Origin: Mauremys mutica
Lineage: Eukaryota > Chordata > Testudines > Geoemydidae
Reading direction: 5' to 3'
DNA length: 64,000 nucleotides
NCBI RefSeq assembly: GCF_020497125.1
Contig: NC_059082.1
Location: forward strand, 62,264,948-62,328,947
A program made the translations under genes and the position numbers. This document shows, one piece after another, positions 23,940 to 37,093 of the stretch; positions within the stretch are counted from its first letter, which is position 1; every line of letters begins with the position of its first letter. Below the pieces are notes generated by a model. The model was not told where the DNA came from and ran no database searches. It saw only the letters and a program-made list of their open reading frames with translations.

Positions 23940-24760
23940 CCCCGATGTGCACAGTTGCAACACACACTATAGGAACTCTTTTTTATATTTACAAATATAG
24001 TTTATTAATATATTTAGCACAGTCACAAACACCGCCAGCTCAGTAAGGTAGATAGAGATACTACAGAATGTACATCTGCACATCCATATATTCACATCAT
24101 CTCTTGCAGAACAACCTGAAACGTTAGCCATCATCTTTCTCATGACCATTATCTTCCTCATCATCGCCAGAGGCTATCATTCTGGCACCTCCTAAAGACT
24201 GCATCTTTCTCTCCTACCACCGTCAGGCTGGGATGCCACTTTTATAATATGTTACGCTGACACCACTATGTTTGATGCATATTCAGTAGGGGATTTTTTC
24301 CCCCTTTTCCTTATTTGTATTTCCTCACCTTACTAATGCTGGAGTGTCTTTTTCCTATAGGTTGTAGGTTAGTATATCAAATCTCATAGGTTTTTATATC
24401 AGTGCTCTCAACTTATTATCATATATGTCTATTCGCTACCATGGCCCTTTTGTGGTTAGGCATCACATTTGTTATTTCTGTCCTAACCAGTTATTTCAGT
24501 TCTTTCCACGTTCCAAATTCTGGTGAACCTGTTAAGCTTAAAAGGGTATGAACTTAGGAAAACCCCTATGCCAACCTGCTTTAACATATCCTCTATGTTA
24601 AAGATCATAGCCATACATGGACCTGATGCTTTAGCTCTTCACCATCTATCTAGATGAAAGGTCCCAAACATATGTATGCTAACTTTGCCTTCGCTCAACA
24701 TACAGGATGTGGCCTGTAGATCCCTTTTGTTACAGCCAAAATATACTCTAATATAAACCT
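23940..24760 (-). mobile_element. Possible LTR (low confidence)
   Basis: On the minus strand there is a TATA-like TATTATAAAAG near 24238 and, downstream on that strand, an AATAAA signal near 24000, spaced as in an LTR. No terminal repeat, duplication or coding partner was found, so the call and ends are tentative. Confidence 0.3.
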
Positions 24761-25010
24761 ATAATAATAAAACAACCAAACTTATAAGAAAACAAAAACA
24801 CTTATAAGAAAAGATATATAGGCAAGCAAGCAGGCTAGCCTTAGATGTATCTCATGTGCCTGTTATGTACATCAGTTCATTGCCAGGTCACTTCTGTGGT
24901 TGAATTGTTTATCTGTGGTCAGAGCTTCCCCTCAAACTCTATTTTCAGCTCCCCAAATACTCCATTGGGCCATGTATCTGTGCAAAGTCTATCTGTTCAA
25001 AGTTCATAGG

Positions 25011-25858
25011 TGTCAAGGCTGATTCCCCACTCTGGCACTTCAAGTGCAGAAGGTGGGGGCCCTCAAGGATTCTAACAATTAATACTGGCCTCTCCAGGCT
25101 TGTATTAAACTCCCAAGGTTACAGCTTCTCTCTGACCTTGGATGGGTAGATGCTGCTGCCACCACCCAAATGCAAAAAAACACCCTTTTTGGAACCTTCT
25201 TGTGGGGTATCCTCAAACCCTTTTACCGCCCCCAGGAATTGCTGAGAAAGAAAACAAAGGAAATTAGCTGTTACCCCCAGCTAATTAAACAACATGCACA
25301 AACCTCTTAAGACACCAAAAATCCAATCCTGTACTTAAAAAAGGTAAATTTTATTAAAAACAAAAATAAAGAAAATACATCTAGAACTTAGGCTTTTGCT
25401 AGATTTAAAAAAACTTAAATTTCAAGAATAACCTTCCTGAGGTCCAGCTTAAAGGTTATGAGCAAAACAAAAGCATTTGGGGTTAGCACAGAGAAGTCCA
25501 CTAGCCATAAGAAACAAACCTAATCGCGTCTTTCTAAACATTCCTGACCTACTTACATGTCTGGGTTGTTAAACAGGTAGTTCTAGATATGATCTGATGA
25601 TTTTCATATCTGGCCTTCAGCTTCTCACAGCAAAACTGCTGCCCTGTTCCCCTCTTTTCTGGAGAACCACAATAGGCACAAAGTGAAGTTTCTTTCCCCA
25701 TTTAAAAAAGTTCTAGCCTTCCCATTGGCTCTTTGGTCCCTTTCCTTTGCCTGGGGACTCTTTTAACCCTTTACAGGTAAAGCAAGCAGAGAACAGCCAC
25801 CAAGAGGGCTGGCTGGGTGTCCATAAAAGGGAGCTCCCCCCGCTCTTCCTTTATCACA
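25011..25858 (-). mobile_element. Solo LTR, same family as the LTR at 61542-62443
   Basis: The sequence runs from TGTCAAGGCTGATTCCCC to TTTATCACA. It is the reverse complement of the LTR at 61542-62443, including the TTTAACCCTTTACAGGTAAAGC and GTCCATAAAAGGGAGCT blocks. The flanks ATAGG (25006-25010) and GTAGG (25859-25863) fit a 5-bp duplication with one mismatch. A solo LTR forms when recombination between two LTRs removes the interior. No gag/pol is next to it. Confidence 0.85.
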
Positions 25859-25869
25859 GTAGGTCTCAA

Positions 25870-27230
25870 GCCTTATGCTAACTTGCTGGAGCTAATGTCC
25901 TACAGGATACAGGCCTGTAGGTTTCTTGCATTACTGCAGAATATAATGCAAAGCAGTAAATATAACAAAGGCAAACTAGCCCACTGGGCTACAACAAGAG
26001 ATGAGACTGTGGAGAGTTTCATGATTCTGCATGTTTTAATGTGATATTTCAGATCTCTACACAGGCATTTTGACACCAAAAGCTCAGGTGTAGCAACTGA
26101 AATAAAGTGCATTGAATTGTGATTGAAACTCTCTCAGTATATTCTGTTAGTTTTATACCAAGAATACATCATCTTGCCAAGCCCCGTGTTAATGTCCATG
26201 CTATGAAAAATGCAGAAGTGTCTTTTGGCGCCTCATGAGTCTATGCAGGAAAAATGTTTTTAATTTAGGTTTTGTTCCCCCCTCTCCCTACCCCAAAAAG
26301 AGAGAGAGGCTTAATTCCAAGACCAAATTAAACTGTGAGAGGATGGCACACTTTCAACTGAAAATGCTGACACAGTTATATATTGTTCAATTTCATTTCT
26401 AGAATTTTAAGGAAGTCATAAAACAAAGCATATTTTGAATGACAGAGAACTTATTTTTGGTAAACAATAGCAGGATTCTGCTCTGCTAATGGATGACAAA
26501 AGCAACTGTCCGTGTTTCCGCCTCCTGCTTCTGTTATAGAGGAACGCTGCTTAATTTCTGATGAGGTCAGTACAATTGTTAATAGCATAGTGTTGATGAT
26601 TATGAATACTTAGTGCCTGAAAAAAGTTCACTGGACTCAATGGGAGTTTTTCACCTTGACTTAAATGGACTTTGGATCAGACTCGTACTGAAGAATTTGT
26701 CATGAGAGAGAGAGAGAGAGAGAGAGCATTTCTCCTACAATTCCTTGTTCTCAGGATATTATGCATCATATATAACATTTCCCACTCTGAGATAATGTGA
26801 CATATGAGTGCATCTGACCAATTTTCAACCTCCCTACATGCCGTCCTACACACTCTCTGAAGACTGTTTCTGACTAATTTCAACCTTCTAAAGTGATCTA
26901 TTTTTTAAAGCCTAGACTGTATGAAGCATATGCTAACAAAGACTTTAGAAAAAAGCTTAACCTACTCATTAATCTTAAACACCCATGGCCTGTTAATTGC
27001 ACTACGTGATATAACTGCATAATGTCAGTCAGGAAAGGTAGAAAGAGATGGCATTAATGTGAAACACTTAGAGTGAAATTCTGTCTCTCTTGGAGTCAGT
27101 AAGATCTTTGATCTACTTAGGATTTCACCCTTAGATTCCCTAGAAATGCAGGTTTGACTAGTCAAGGTATAGACTTGCATGCAATTATTGTACATGAATC
27201 TTTCAACCGAGATCTGTTTGTTTTCCATAG
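25870..27230. other. Gene-free stretch with an (AG)n run
   Basis: The only clear feature is a dinucleotide run (AG)n at about 26704-26727. CTGGACTCAATGGGAG near 26633 and its imperfect complement downstream suggest another worn palindromic repeat. Confidence 0.45.
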
Positions 27231-27244
27231 ACATTAATGCTCTC

Positions 27245-27409
27245 CAGGGCTGCTGAGAGCGGGTTTGGGCCCCGGTGAAAAAAATTTTTCGGGCCCCCCA
27301 GCAAGGACAGACTGGCTAAACAGGGCCGGGGAAGCCGGGCCCCAGGCCCCCTGCCAGACTGCCGGGCCCTGGTAATTTGTACCGGCTTCCCCCGCTCTCG
27401 TCAGCCCTG
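27245..27409. mobile_element. Short hAT-type non-autonomous transposon
   Basis: The ends CAGGGCTGCTGAGAGCGGG and CCCGCTCTCGTCAGCCCTG are inverted repeats with few mismatches. A perfect 8-bp duplication, ATGCTCTC, lies at 27237-27244 and 27410-27417. At 165 bp it is a deletion derivative with no coding room; transposase must have come from a full hAT element elsewhere. Confidence 0.93.
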
Positions 27410-27479
27410 ATGCTCTCTTGGTGCTACAGAGTATAATATCTCAATTTATCACATTTCTTCTCTGCAATAAACACTCACA

Positions 27480-29300
27480 GAACTGCAAATAAAATGTCTG
27501 AAAACCAGCAAATTTATTAAAGGGGGGGGCACAATTAGAAATAACATAAGGGTAGGGAAGTCAGACTGGGCTTTTGTTAGCTGCCCTGACTTAAATGTGA
27601 GATGTCAGCTAGACCAATATCACAGTGTGTGTGTCTGGGGGGAGGGGAAGCGGGGAGGAGAAAATCAAAGAATAAAAGTTCAATTGCGAAAACTGTTAAA
27701 GTTAAATAAACAACAAAATAAAAATATATTTTTTGAAAATGTTCAAAATACTAAAATAACAAAACAATTGTCTAGGACAGCAAAAGCAGCAATCAATAAA
27801 ATAAAAAACAAACCACGAGCCATCCTAATGTGTCAAAAGCAATTACTTGTTCATAGTCTAGTAGCTTCCTAATACAAAATCTACAAACTAAAATAAACTG
27901 AAAATAAAAAAAGAGGCTAAGTTTATAACACATACAATGCTGAAACAACACAAATAAAAATAGTAAAATTAAGTGCTACTCAGAAATCTATTATGCTAAT
28001 AAAAAGGAAAAAAGATAATAAGGCATAAATCCTTCCAACCTGTAGTACCCGTGGCCTCAAAACTAGGTCAGGCATATGGATTCACCTTGGATGAAGAAAC
28101 CCAAAATTGCACAGTAGGGCTGAGGTAATGGGAACAAGATTGCAAAAGCTAGAAAAGGCAAAGAGTATGTAACCTTGTGGTTGGACACTGCCAATATGGG
28201 ACACAAACATGTTATAACTGGCCAATGTTCCATTAGTTCCAAGAGAATTTACCCGGAATAAGGGACAAGGTAACTTTCCCATTCCCCCGCAAGCTTTGAT
28301 GAAGCCTTAGAAAGGATTCTGTAACTTCATGGTGGGGAGTGCTGGAAACAAAGGCTTATTTTAGGCTTGATAGAAGCCTGCTGTGACTTAAGAGACTCTT
28401 CTGCTAATGTATAGAAGCTTAATCATAAGCAGAACTGTGCATGTGTACATCATCACAGAATAATCGTGTTTAGTGGTGCGCATGTGTAAAAAATCTGCAA
28501 AGTAATCACGCCTGTAAAAACACCAGGAAATAACCATAAAGCTAAAAATACTCAATTTGAGATAGCACAAAACTTGTACTAACAAAAGAAAAAAATAATT
28601 AAAAATACATATGTTCAAAACAAACAAACCTCATAACTAGCCTAAACAAAGGAAAGCGGCTATGTGTTGTCTGCGGCTGGAGTGACCATGTGGTGACCGT
28701 CCTGCAGCTTCCCACTGGTAACTGATCATTGTTTGTCTTAATAAAAATTAGTTAGCCACATCTGCGAAGGAGTGAATCTCTCAATCCATCAAGAACCAGA
28801 ACAAATAAGAGGTGAATCAAAAAATGTCAGCAACATCTACATACAGTGAGAACAAGTGGGACAAATGCACATACATTTTCAAGTGAAACAAATGGGGAAT
28901 TTTATTTCATTATGGCATTTCAGCAAGTCATCTTAGCTTTTTAGTTGTGGTAAGTTCCCCTTCCTCATGCATACAGGAAACCAGGGTACCAGACAGGTTT
29001 TAAACCCTCCCACACCATGCCAGTAAAACTCAGGTTTACACTGTCATATATATGTCAGCTGGTGACCAGATCATAAAGTAGATTTAGCCTATTATTGGAA
29101 TTCCACATTTGCTGGTTGGATTTGCTGTCACTGCATCCTGTCAGACCGGGACCTCTGTGGTCCGTAGGCAGCTGCTAATCCAGAGGAGACAAAAGGAGAC
29201 AGAATCTCTCTAGCCAGGCAGGCTTACTGGGAGTTATTCTTTGCATACCCTGAAAGTTCTTCTCCTTCTGGGAGCTGTGCATAGAGCCAGCCAATGCCCA
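27480..29300. other. A-rich stretch, possible LTR at 28320-28800
   Basis: 27600-28030 is strongly A-rich and non-coding in aspect. From about 28320 (TGTAACTTCATGGTGGGGAG) to 28800 the sequence has an AATAAA at about 28740 followed by a GTGAATCTCTCAATCC block, a layout that recalls retroviral LTR ends. No partner LTR or duplication was found, so I leave it unassigned. Confidence 0.35.
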
Positions 29301-29314
29301 AAACCTGACTGGGA

Positions 29315-30472
29315 TGTTGCACTCCATATGTTTATGAAAATATGCTTATGAGTGTAAATATAATGTAACTGGAACATGCTTTATTGCAAAAGGTCTCTTT
29401 TAAGGTATCATTACAGATCTTATAATCTACTGTGTTCATCCTATTTGCATGAATGTATCATTCTTGTATCTGAAGCTAGAAATATAAAATATTACTCTGA
29501 AGTCCTATTGTAACTATGCAAAGTGTGGGCCATTAACGGTGGCTTGGAATCTTGATGGCACCCATTAACTAGGACAATTGGTTGTAAATGGCTCTGTTTA
29601 CTTATAAGCCTTCCTGTATATGTGGGTGCCAGTCAGTGAGTAATGAAGTCTCACAAGACATGTGAACATATCACATGATACTGGAATCCATCTTAAACCT
29701 GGTGCTTTTCCATTTAGAAGGAGGAGTGGGAACCCAGAGAGACAAAGGATTCCTGCCTTGGGCCAAAGTTATAAAAGGGGGGTGGAGCAGAACAAGGGGG
29801 CTGCAGTCATGAGAAAACCCCTAGTTACCACCTGAGCTGAAACTAACAAGAACTCTACCAGGGGAAAGGATTGGGCCCAGACTAAGAAGGAGTCTAGTCT
29901 GTGAAAGAAGCTTATTAGAACTTCTCTGAAGGTGAGATTTTACATGTATATAGTTTCTTAATGTATTAGGCTTAGACTTGCATGTTTTTGTTTTATTTTG
30001 CTTGATAACTTACTTTGTTCTGTCTGTTATTATTTGAAACAATTTGAATCCTACTTTTTATACTTAATGAAATCATTTTGTTTATTAACAAATCCAGAGT
30101 AAGTGATTAATACCTGGGGGAGCAAACAGCTGTGCATAGCTCTCTATCAGTGTTATAGAGGGCAGACAATTCATGAGTTTACCCTGCATAAGTTTTATAC
30201 AGAGTAAAATGGATTTATTTGGGGTTTGGATCCCATTGGGAGCTGGGTGTCTGGGTGCTGGAGATAGGTGACTTGCTGAGCAGTTTTTGCTTAAAGTCTG
30301 CAGCTTTGGGGGTGTGGACCAGACCTGGGTCTGTGTTGCAGCAGACTAGCATGTCTGGCTCAACAAGGCAGGGTTCTGGAGTCCCAAGCTGGCAGTGGAA
30401 AACAGGCTCAGAGGTAATTCCAGCACAACAGGTGACAGTCCCAAGGGGGTCTCTGTGACCGAACCAATCACA
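29315..30472 (+). mobile_element. Solo LTR, retrovirus-like, about 1.1 kb
   Basis: It starts TGTTGCACTCCATATG and ends near GTGACCGAACCAATCACA. Inside is a TATA box (TATAAAAG, 29770-29777) after a GCCTTGGGCCAAAG block, as expected for a promoter-bearing LTR. The start sequence and the block order match a turtle LTR family that I recognise. There is no second LTR and no gag/pol/env frame. The right end is approximate and no duplication was confirmed. Frame 30219-30458 lies wholly within it and is not a gene. Confidence 0.65.
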
Positions 30473-30479
30473 CTGATAT

Positions 30480-32315
30480 CTTACTCAGGCAAACCTGTTT
30501 ACTTCAGTGGCTTCAAATGATGTCAGTACAAGTTTGCATTACAGTGGCTGAGTGAAAACTCAGCAACAGTATCAGGATTGAATCTAAGAGCTGAGATGCT
30601 AATTTTGTTTATACAGCACATTTAGCTCAGGGCATGCTTTAGCTGATAGCAATTCACTAGATATTCTATGTTCAGAACTTCCATATACTTTAAATCAGTA
30701 GGAGTTCTCTACATGGAATGTCTGCTGAATCAGCCATGTGGACTAGATTGTCTCTGTGCCCTTGTGTGGTGCATAGGGGTAATGGGAATGGAGAAGGGGA
30801 AGGAAGGTTCAAAGAGCACTACTTTAACAGCTGTGTTAGGTTGCATTATCCCAATCTAACTCTCAGTCAGATTTTCACTCATGTTGTTGACATATCAAGC
30901 ATCAGTTACCATCTATGCATGTTACCAGTTGTAGTTTGTTTTCTCACAGTCTGGTCTGTGCTAAGTATTCTTAAGTAAAAATACACCTGGTTGGTGTGTT
31001 TCATACTGTGCTGCTGTTTGTATGAAGTCCAGGGAGCTCAGTCCAAACAACAGCATGTGGCTGCGGAAAACAGATATTTTGTTTTTGTTCAAATCATATG
31101 GGATCATGATGACTTATCATTTCTATGTCTAAATTTTAGATTGCCCCTTAATTTTTGATCCTCTACCTAGCTAGTATTAAAATTCTCTGCTGACTTTACC
31201 TAGCTCTTCTCTCATTCTGAAAAACAGCTGGCCCAGATGAGTATTCCAGTTGTTTGGGATGCACTTTTCAGCAGTTGAATTTAAACTTATGATTCAGTTT
31301 GCCATGCAATCTTTTTTCCTTCTGAGCTTCACAGGGGATAAACATAACAAATGAATGTCTTTTTCAACCCTTGCTAACTATGATCCTATATACTATGCTT
31401 CAAACATGTGCTGCCTACTACCATTTTCAGCTTCATGTTTCTGCTTTGTGCACTTTTTCAGTACTCCTGACAGTAGTTTGCATAATGAATTAACAAATTA
31501 TGCAAAAAATAAAATAGATAACTCAGTTTTTAAAATGCATCATAATTTAAAATGAATATAGATTTGTAGCCATTAATGACTGTAGCCCAGTTTATAGTAT
31601 GTGCATCCTCAGCAGCCGTTAAACTGGCAATGTAATCAAGGAAAATCCTTCAGTTAACATAGCATCCAGCTGAATCAGATAAATATGCAATAGGATTATC
31701 AAAGTATGCAGCTCAAGTAGTAGAGTACTTGAACCCCTGAGGACAAAAATATACAACTGATTCAGCAAAACATATACAAATTCAAATGAGGAAGGCAACT
31801 GAATCAGAAAAAAATGTGCAGTTTGATCAAAAAAGTATGCAAAGTTCTCTTGATCTAATAAAACAAGCAGCTTTACAAGCAAAACAGTAATGAACTAGAA
31901 AATTTGCCTTGGAAGAAAAAAAAATGGTGAAATAGAAATGTGTATTCACTCTAACTGCAACAACTTCAATATTAATCCCTTACACACAAACCACCTTGGA
32001 AATTCTAGAACGTGGGGAAGACCAACAGGCATTATAAAATATTCCTCTATTAACAAAGCTACAGCCATCAGTCCTCAGGGAAAAGTACTGTTAGGACTCC
32101 CGTGGGAGTTCTGAGTATGGATACTGGCACAGTAACATACATTGTACTATACACATGTAAATCAGAGCTTAGTGGGAATGACATATGGACTAGTCCTTGC
32201 AAAATGTGGAGAGTCAGACTCCATAACCTAAGTAGTGTTTTCCCACACCATTCATTGTCATATAACCTATAATCAATCACTGTATTTAGAGCGGTTAGGG
32301 AATTTTTCAACAAAA
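30480..32315. other. Gene-free stretch, nothing recognised
   Basis: Only short frames without domains. The stretch is AT-rich. Confidence 0.45.
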
Positions 32316-32320
32316 TGGTT

Positions 32321-32900
32321 TAGGTCATAGAGTTTAAGGCCAGAAGGGACAAACAGATCATCTAGTCTGACCTCTTGTATATCACAGGCCACCAACACTA
32401 TCCAGCACCCACACACCAAACACACTGAAATTAGACCAAAGCATTACAGCCTACAGGAGACTAGACTATTATGTGCCACAGGCAGTGGAGAGAAGGGTGT
32501 GAGGTGCACAAGTGCTTGAGGCCCCCACAGTGGTAGGGGAATGATTAAGTGAGATATACCCAGCTAATCCTGGCAAGTGACTTGCACCCACACGCTGCAG
32601 AGGAAAGCAAAACCCCACAAGGTCATAGCCAATTTGACCTGGGAGAAAATGTCTTTCCAATCCCACATAGGATGATCAGTTAGATCCTGAGCATGTGAGC
32701 AAGAACCAGTCAGCCAAGCACTTGAGAAAGAGAATACTCAGTGTCACCCAGAGCTCTAACCCGCCTCGTCCAATATCCCATCTCCAGCTCTGGCCATCAC
32801 TGACGCTTCAGAGCAAGGAGATTAAAAAAACATTGGAAGGGGAAAGTCCTTTCTGACCCTGAGAAAATGCCAATTTGTGAAGCTGAATCAATTTTGACAA
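32321..32900 (-). mobile_element. CR1-type LINE fragment
   Basis: Read on the minus strand it ends in GTCCCTTCTGGCCTTAAACT, the standard CR1 3' tail. The plus strand carries the CAGATCATCTAGTCTGACC, TTATGTGCCACAGGCAG, GAGATATACCCAGCTAATCC and GATCAGTTAGATCCTGAG blocks in the usual order. It is truncated and non-coding. Confidence 0.8.
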
Positions 32901-33252
32901 GAAGCTTTATCAAGACCAGGATGGAATTTCTGGTCAAACCAGAGTGAGAGAAAATCAGGCTACACAATCACACCTCATTCTGTGTCTCTCTGCTTTTCAT
33001 GAAAAGTTTCAAAAGACCTTGGTTTCATCCTGATGCTGAATGAAAACCATTTTCCCAAATCTCCAAACAGAATTCTTGTTTTCCAGTCAACCCAAATTAT
33101 TAATTGAGACCACAACATTAACTTAGGGTTTTTGTAGTAGAAACACGCAATTATTTTCACAGTGAAAAAATGTATTTAAAATCCCTTTTCTCTGGTTGTG
33201 AATTATCCACAAACAGATTTTGATTCTTAAAGATGTATTTATTTTCTTAATT

Positions 33253-33300
<48 letters not shown>
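33253..33300. repeat. Compound microsatellite (TC)n(TA)n
   Basis: A TC run of about 32 bases passes directly into a TA run of about 16 bases. Two alternating dinucleotide tracts back to back are prone to slippage. Confidence 0.95.
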
Positions 33301-34731
33301 GGAAGATGAGGTATCAAAACCTTGCACATCTCTAATAAAAACACGCCTCCTAAATTATTAGTAACAATAATGGACTGAAACCTTTTCACAGGATTATAGG
33401 AATGTTACTGATTTCTCAGAGTCCTTACTGACCACCCGTATTGCAGTTATCTAGTGGACAGAGTATATTCATATGAGTATGATATATGTGATGAAGTAGA
33501 GTAAATAGTGCTCTTCCTTCTGAATGATTAGCCCTCCTTTGTCACTCATATATCTGTAGCAGCACCTGTATCTCAGACCTGCACTGATGAACTTGACTAC
33601 AGAAGTAAATTTATTTCTGCAGGCATGTAGAGTAGATGCAAGTAGATATATAATTTCATTCCCAGTGTATTCCCATCTTTTGTTGACTTCTCACCACCTG
33701 GTTAAGATACCCTGTGATGATGATTATAAACTGCACAGTTGTGCAGTGAAACAATATTTAGAATTCTCCAGCAAAGTTTGGGTAGGAAAAGAAGCTTTGG
33801 ATACTTTACTCCCCCCACAAAAAAGCACAGGTAAGATTTTTGGCACTTGTTGCATCCAGTATAATTTTTCAAATCAACAGAATATCTGCTTGGATGAGTA
33901 AATTAGTCATCACCCGGAAGCTTAGGAACAGCAGGGACGTGAACATTTCATAGGAGAAGCAAAGCAAGGTTAATATCTTGAACATGTCACATAGAAGAGC
34001 TATGTTCATTTATGTGAGTTAAACTTTCAGGAGTGGTTAAAAGTCCCAGTGCAAAAATAAAACAGAATAAAAGGAATTAATGGCACTTGGCGCTTACTGT
34101 GATTTGAAGATAGCAACAATTGTAAAGGTCAACAAAGAACTCAACATATGAGTTGATTTAGTCTGATCTCTGAGCAGCCAATTAGAAATACTTTTTCGTA
34201 CTGGTCTTTGGCTACTGAAGTGCTTTATTTGTAGAGCAGCTTAAAGTCTCCTGCTCTGGAGAGGTAAGAAGAGAAAAGTTTATGGAAAGAGAGAGAGAGA
34301 GAGATCAACAAGGTTGCTAGGAATACGAATGTCCTTTGTGGATAATATGAGATGTTACGAGGGCTATGAAACACATGTACAACTCTGCTTACCTACAGTT
34401 AAGGTGACCAGAGGTCCCAATTTTATAGAGACAGTCACGATTTTTGGATCTTTTTCTTGTATAGGATCCTATTACCCCCTACCCCCGTCCCGATTTTTCA
34501 CACTTGCTGTCTGGTCACCCTACCTACCGTACTTTGCCAGCCAGCCAACACACTTGTTAAATGTTTGCACTGTTTTCTGGCCTTGCTTAGTTTAATCTGA
34601 ATAACAAATACAGGCTATTTTGAAACAAAGCAAAACACTGATTTGCAACCAAAGAACATAGGAAGTAAGGCTGCTTTTCTTTTAAAAAGGAATATGCAAC
34701 TATTAAAAGCAGTTCCGGTGTTCAGAATCAT

Positions 34732-34830
34732 TGGCCCTGATCCAGGAAAGCTTTAAGCACATGAGTTCTCATTTTCATGAATGTGATTACTCACATATTT
34801 AAATGTCACATGTGCTGCAGTGCTGTGCTG
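34732..34830. repeat. Dispersed palindromic repeat, copy 3
   Basis: GGCCCTGATCCAGGAAAGC, TTTAAGCACATGAG on the left and CTCACATATTTAAATG, CACATGTGCTGCAGTGCTG on the right form imperfectly complementary arms like those at 4661-4820. Confidence 0.55.
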
Positions 34831-34857
34831 GTTTGTAATGGGGAAATGTTAAAGTAA

Positions 34858-34858
34858 G

Positions 34859-34912
<54 letters not shown>
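34858..34912. repeat. Compound microsatellite (GT)n(AT)n
   Basis: A GT run of about 12 bases is followed by about 42 bases of AT. The repeating Tyr/Ile frame on the minus strand is a shadow of this tract. Confidence 0.95.
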
Positions 34913-34914
<2 letters not shown>

Positions 34915-35499
34915 CCAGCATACATTCGTAGCATTCTATAGATCCAGTAGGGAATCCTATCATTCATTTCTAGGTTGCTATATGACAACAATAAGCCAAT
35001 AAGAAGCCTTTAGATAGGTAGGAATATCGGACAGCAGGAAACCAGTATTCAAAAAGACAGAGGGTCAATGCTCCTTACTCTTAGCTTCTGAATAAGATTC
35101 TTTTTCAAAGCTTCAGTGAAAAATAGTAATTGGCTTTTTGTTGTTATTTCTATTTGCAGTTCATTCCCTGGAGCGCTAAAAATTACACTCCCTTCTTTTG
35201 GAATTAAAAGTACTTGAAAATTCTCTCTGAGAGTGTTCTCTTTTGAGACACAAACCTATAGGGTCCCAGCCAAAGCCTGCTGGAGTCAATGAACCTTCAC
35301 TCCAATGAGTCAATGAACCTTTCCATTGACTTCAGTGGGTGTTAGATCAGAGCCATACTATAGGAAGCAAAGCTTCAGGAAAATGTTGTGAAATGGTTTC
35401 TTTTCTGGATGCCATGATTAAAAGATATTTTACAGGCTGCTGCATCTACTATTTATTTATTGTGCTGCTATCCATCGGTTATGATTATAATTGTCAGTG

Positions 35500-35684
35500 C
35501 ATAGTTAGTAAGGGACAGAGTGTCAGGAGACCTAGGTTCTATTCCTGGCCCTGATAATGACCCATTAGCCAGTCTCTTCACCTCTTTGTGCTTCAGTTTT
35601 CCTTCCTATCAAATGGGGATAGTGATATTTTCCTTCCTTGTAGAGTGCTCTGAAATCTACAGACAAAAAGTGCTATATGGGAGT
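35500..35684 (-). mobile_element. MIR/CORE-type SINE, host site of the LTR element
   Basis: The plus strand reads CCTAGGTTCTATTCCTGGCC, AGTCTCTTCACCTCTTTGTG, CAGTTTTCCTTCC, AAATGGGGATAGTGAT and AGTGCTCTGAAATCTACAGA, the reverse of a MIR. The young LTR retrotransposon at 35690-39332 inserted at its end. Confidence 0.75.
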
Positions 35685-35689
35685 GAGGT

Positions 35690-36465
35690 TGTCAGGAGTC
35701 TACCCTCACTTGAAACTGGGCGGTTTCAAAGTGAGGACCCGCATGTCTTCCCCCACCCCAAAATCCTAGGGTAGGTCTCCCCTTCGGCTGCCACCACCCG
35801 GTCAATTCCGTGGGCCGGGACACCCCTGTTTCCCCCCTTGGGAACACAGATCAATTCACAGAGGAGGAACCTCCCCCCTCCTCCCTCTCTCCAGCCTGCT
35901 CTGGAGACAGAGGTGCCTGGATTCAAACGCCTTGAATCTCACACACACAGGGAAGCAGCCCACTTCCCCCTCCCCTTCCCCTGAATTTCCCCAAGGGAAG
36001 GAATTAACCAAGTCCAAAGAAAAGAAAAGAATTTATTAAAGAATAAAAAGAAAAATACAGAATCTCTATGAGCCCAAGCTGGACACTCATAGGGTATAAC
36101 CTTATCAATCTCTGGAGAGAATCCCCTCTCCCCCTTTTCAGTAAAAGCAATATCAGCAAACAGGAATAAAGCATTTCCTTTAGCAAACACACAATTGCAA
36201 ATATAGAAATCAAACCATAAGACTAATTCGCCTTTCTAATTAATACTCACTATTAATTAGTAGAAACTACTCCAGGAGAACTTGGAGGCATGACTGTCTT
36301 CTGTTAGATCCAAAACCAGTTCTCACCCAGACAAAGGCTTCCCTCCACAGAGATTTGAAAAAATCTTATTTCTGATTGGTCCTCTGGTCAGGTGGTCACC
36401 AGGTACTACATGTTAACCCTTTACAGGTAAAAGAGACCTTAACCCTTAACTATCTGTTTATGACA
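35690..36465 (-). repeat. 3' LTR of the young element
   Basis: 776 bases. On the minus strand it carries an AATAAA at about 36032-36037. It differs from the other LTR by one substitution (TTATTTCTG against TTATCTCTG) and a 2-base indel (TTTTCAG against TTTTCTCAG), by my reading. Confidence 0.93.
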
Positions 36466-36492
36466 CGCCCCCCAAATCGCCAACAGTGGGAA

Positions 36493-36924
36493 CTACTGGT
36501 GGTGATTTCCTCCTAGCACTGTAACATAAACAGATAAACAAAACACATGCACTATTACATATACTACTAAGTATGTAAACAACAAGATTTTTGACACTGA
36601 AGAACACTTTGTATGCATTTGAGCGGACATACTTGGCATTGTCCTTGCCCATCCCCTCCCAGTGGAAGGAATGTTTTTAACCTGTTTTTGCTTTGTTGAC
36701 CCCAGAATGCCCCCTGGGATGTCAGGGCCCAAGCTTAAGAGCTTGTCCCAGTACTTAGTTGGAACTACCAACTGTCTTTGAGGATGCTGGCCTTCCTGGT
36801 GTCCACCAGAAAGAATGTCCTTATATAAAAGTCCTTGTTTTACAACAAACTGGAATTGGGTAGAAGAGCTGAGAGGCGGTGGGTTGCTTCGTGCCGCCGC
36901 CCAAAGCTTTTTTAAGGCTGTCAT
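36493..36924 (-). pseudogene. Integrase zinc-binding-domain remnant
   Basis: The frame includes QFVVKQGLLYKDILSGG, then LVVPTKYWDKLLSL, which is the start of the integrase N-terminal zinc-binding region of Gypsy-type pol. The homologous copy at 58856-59122 keeps LVVPTKYQEKLLRLAHDHPSGH, with the two His of that domain; here the His region is degraded (GPDIPGGILG). The catalytic DDE core is absent: the frame runs straight into the 3' untranslated part and the purine tract. It cannot encode a working integrase. Confidence 0.75.
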
Positions 36925-37093
36925 CGGCTTCCTGCTTAGTCTGGAACTGTTCCCTTGAGGCGGGAGACACCAGTTCCTCTGGGAGCGATGTAGGTGATGA
37001 GGTTGTTTTTATTGACTGTGGACCGCTTTCCGCTGGTGCACAAGGTGATATTTCAGGCTCTGGCTGAGCCTCTTGGGTAGAGTTGTCTGCTGC

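Noticed and set aside
33253..33300. Possible regulatory dinucleotide tract
   Set aside because: A plain compound microsatellite with no neighbouring gene to regulate.
35726..35926. A 66-codon frame repeated identically at 38591-38791
   Set aside because: The identity is due to the two LTR copies, not to duplicated genes.
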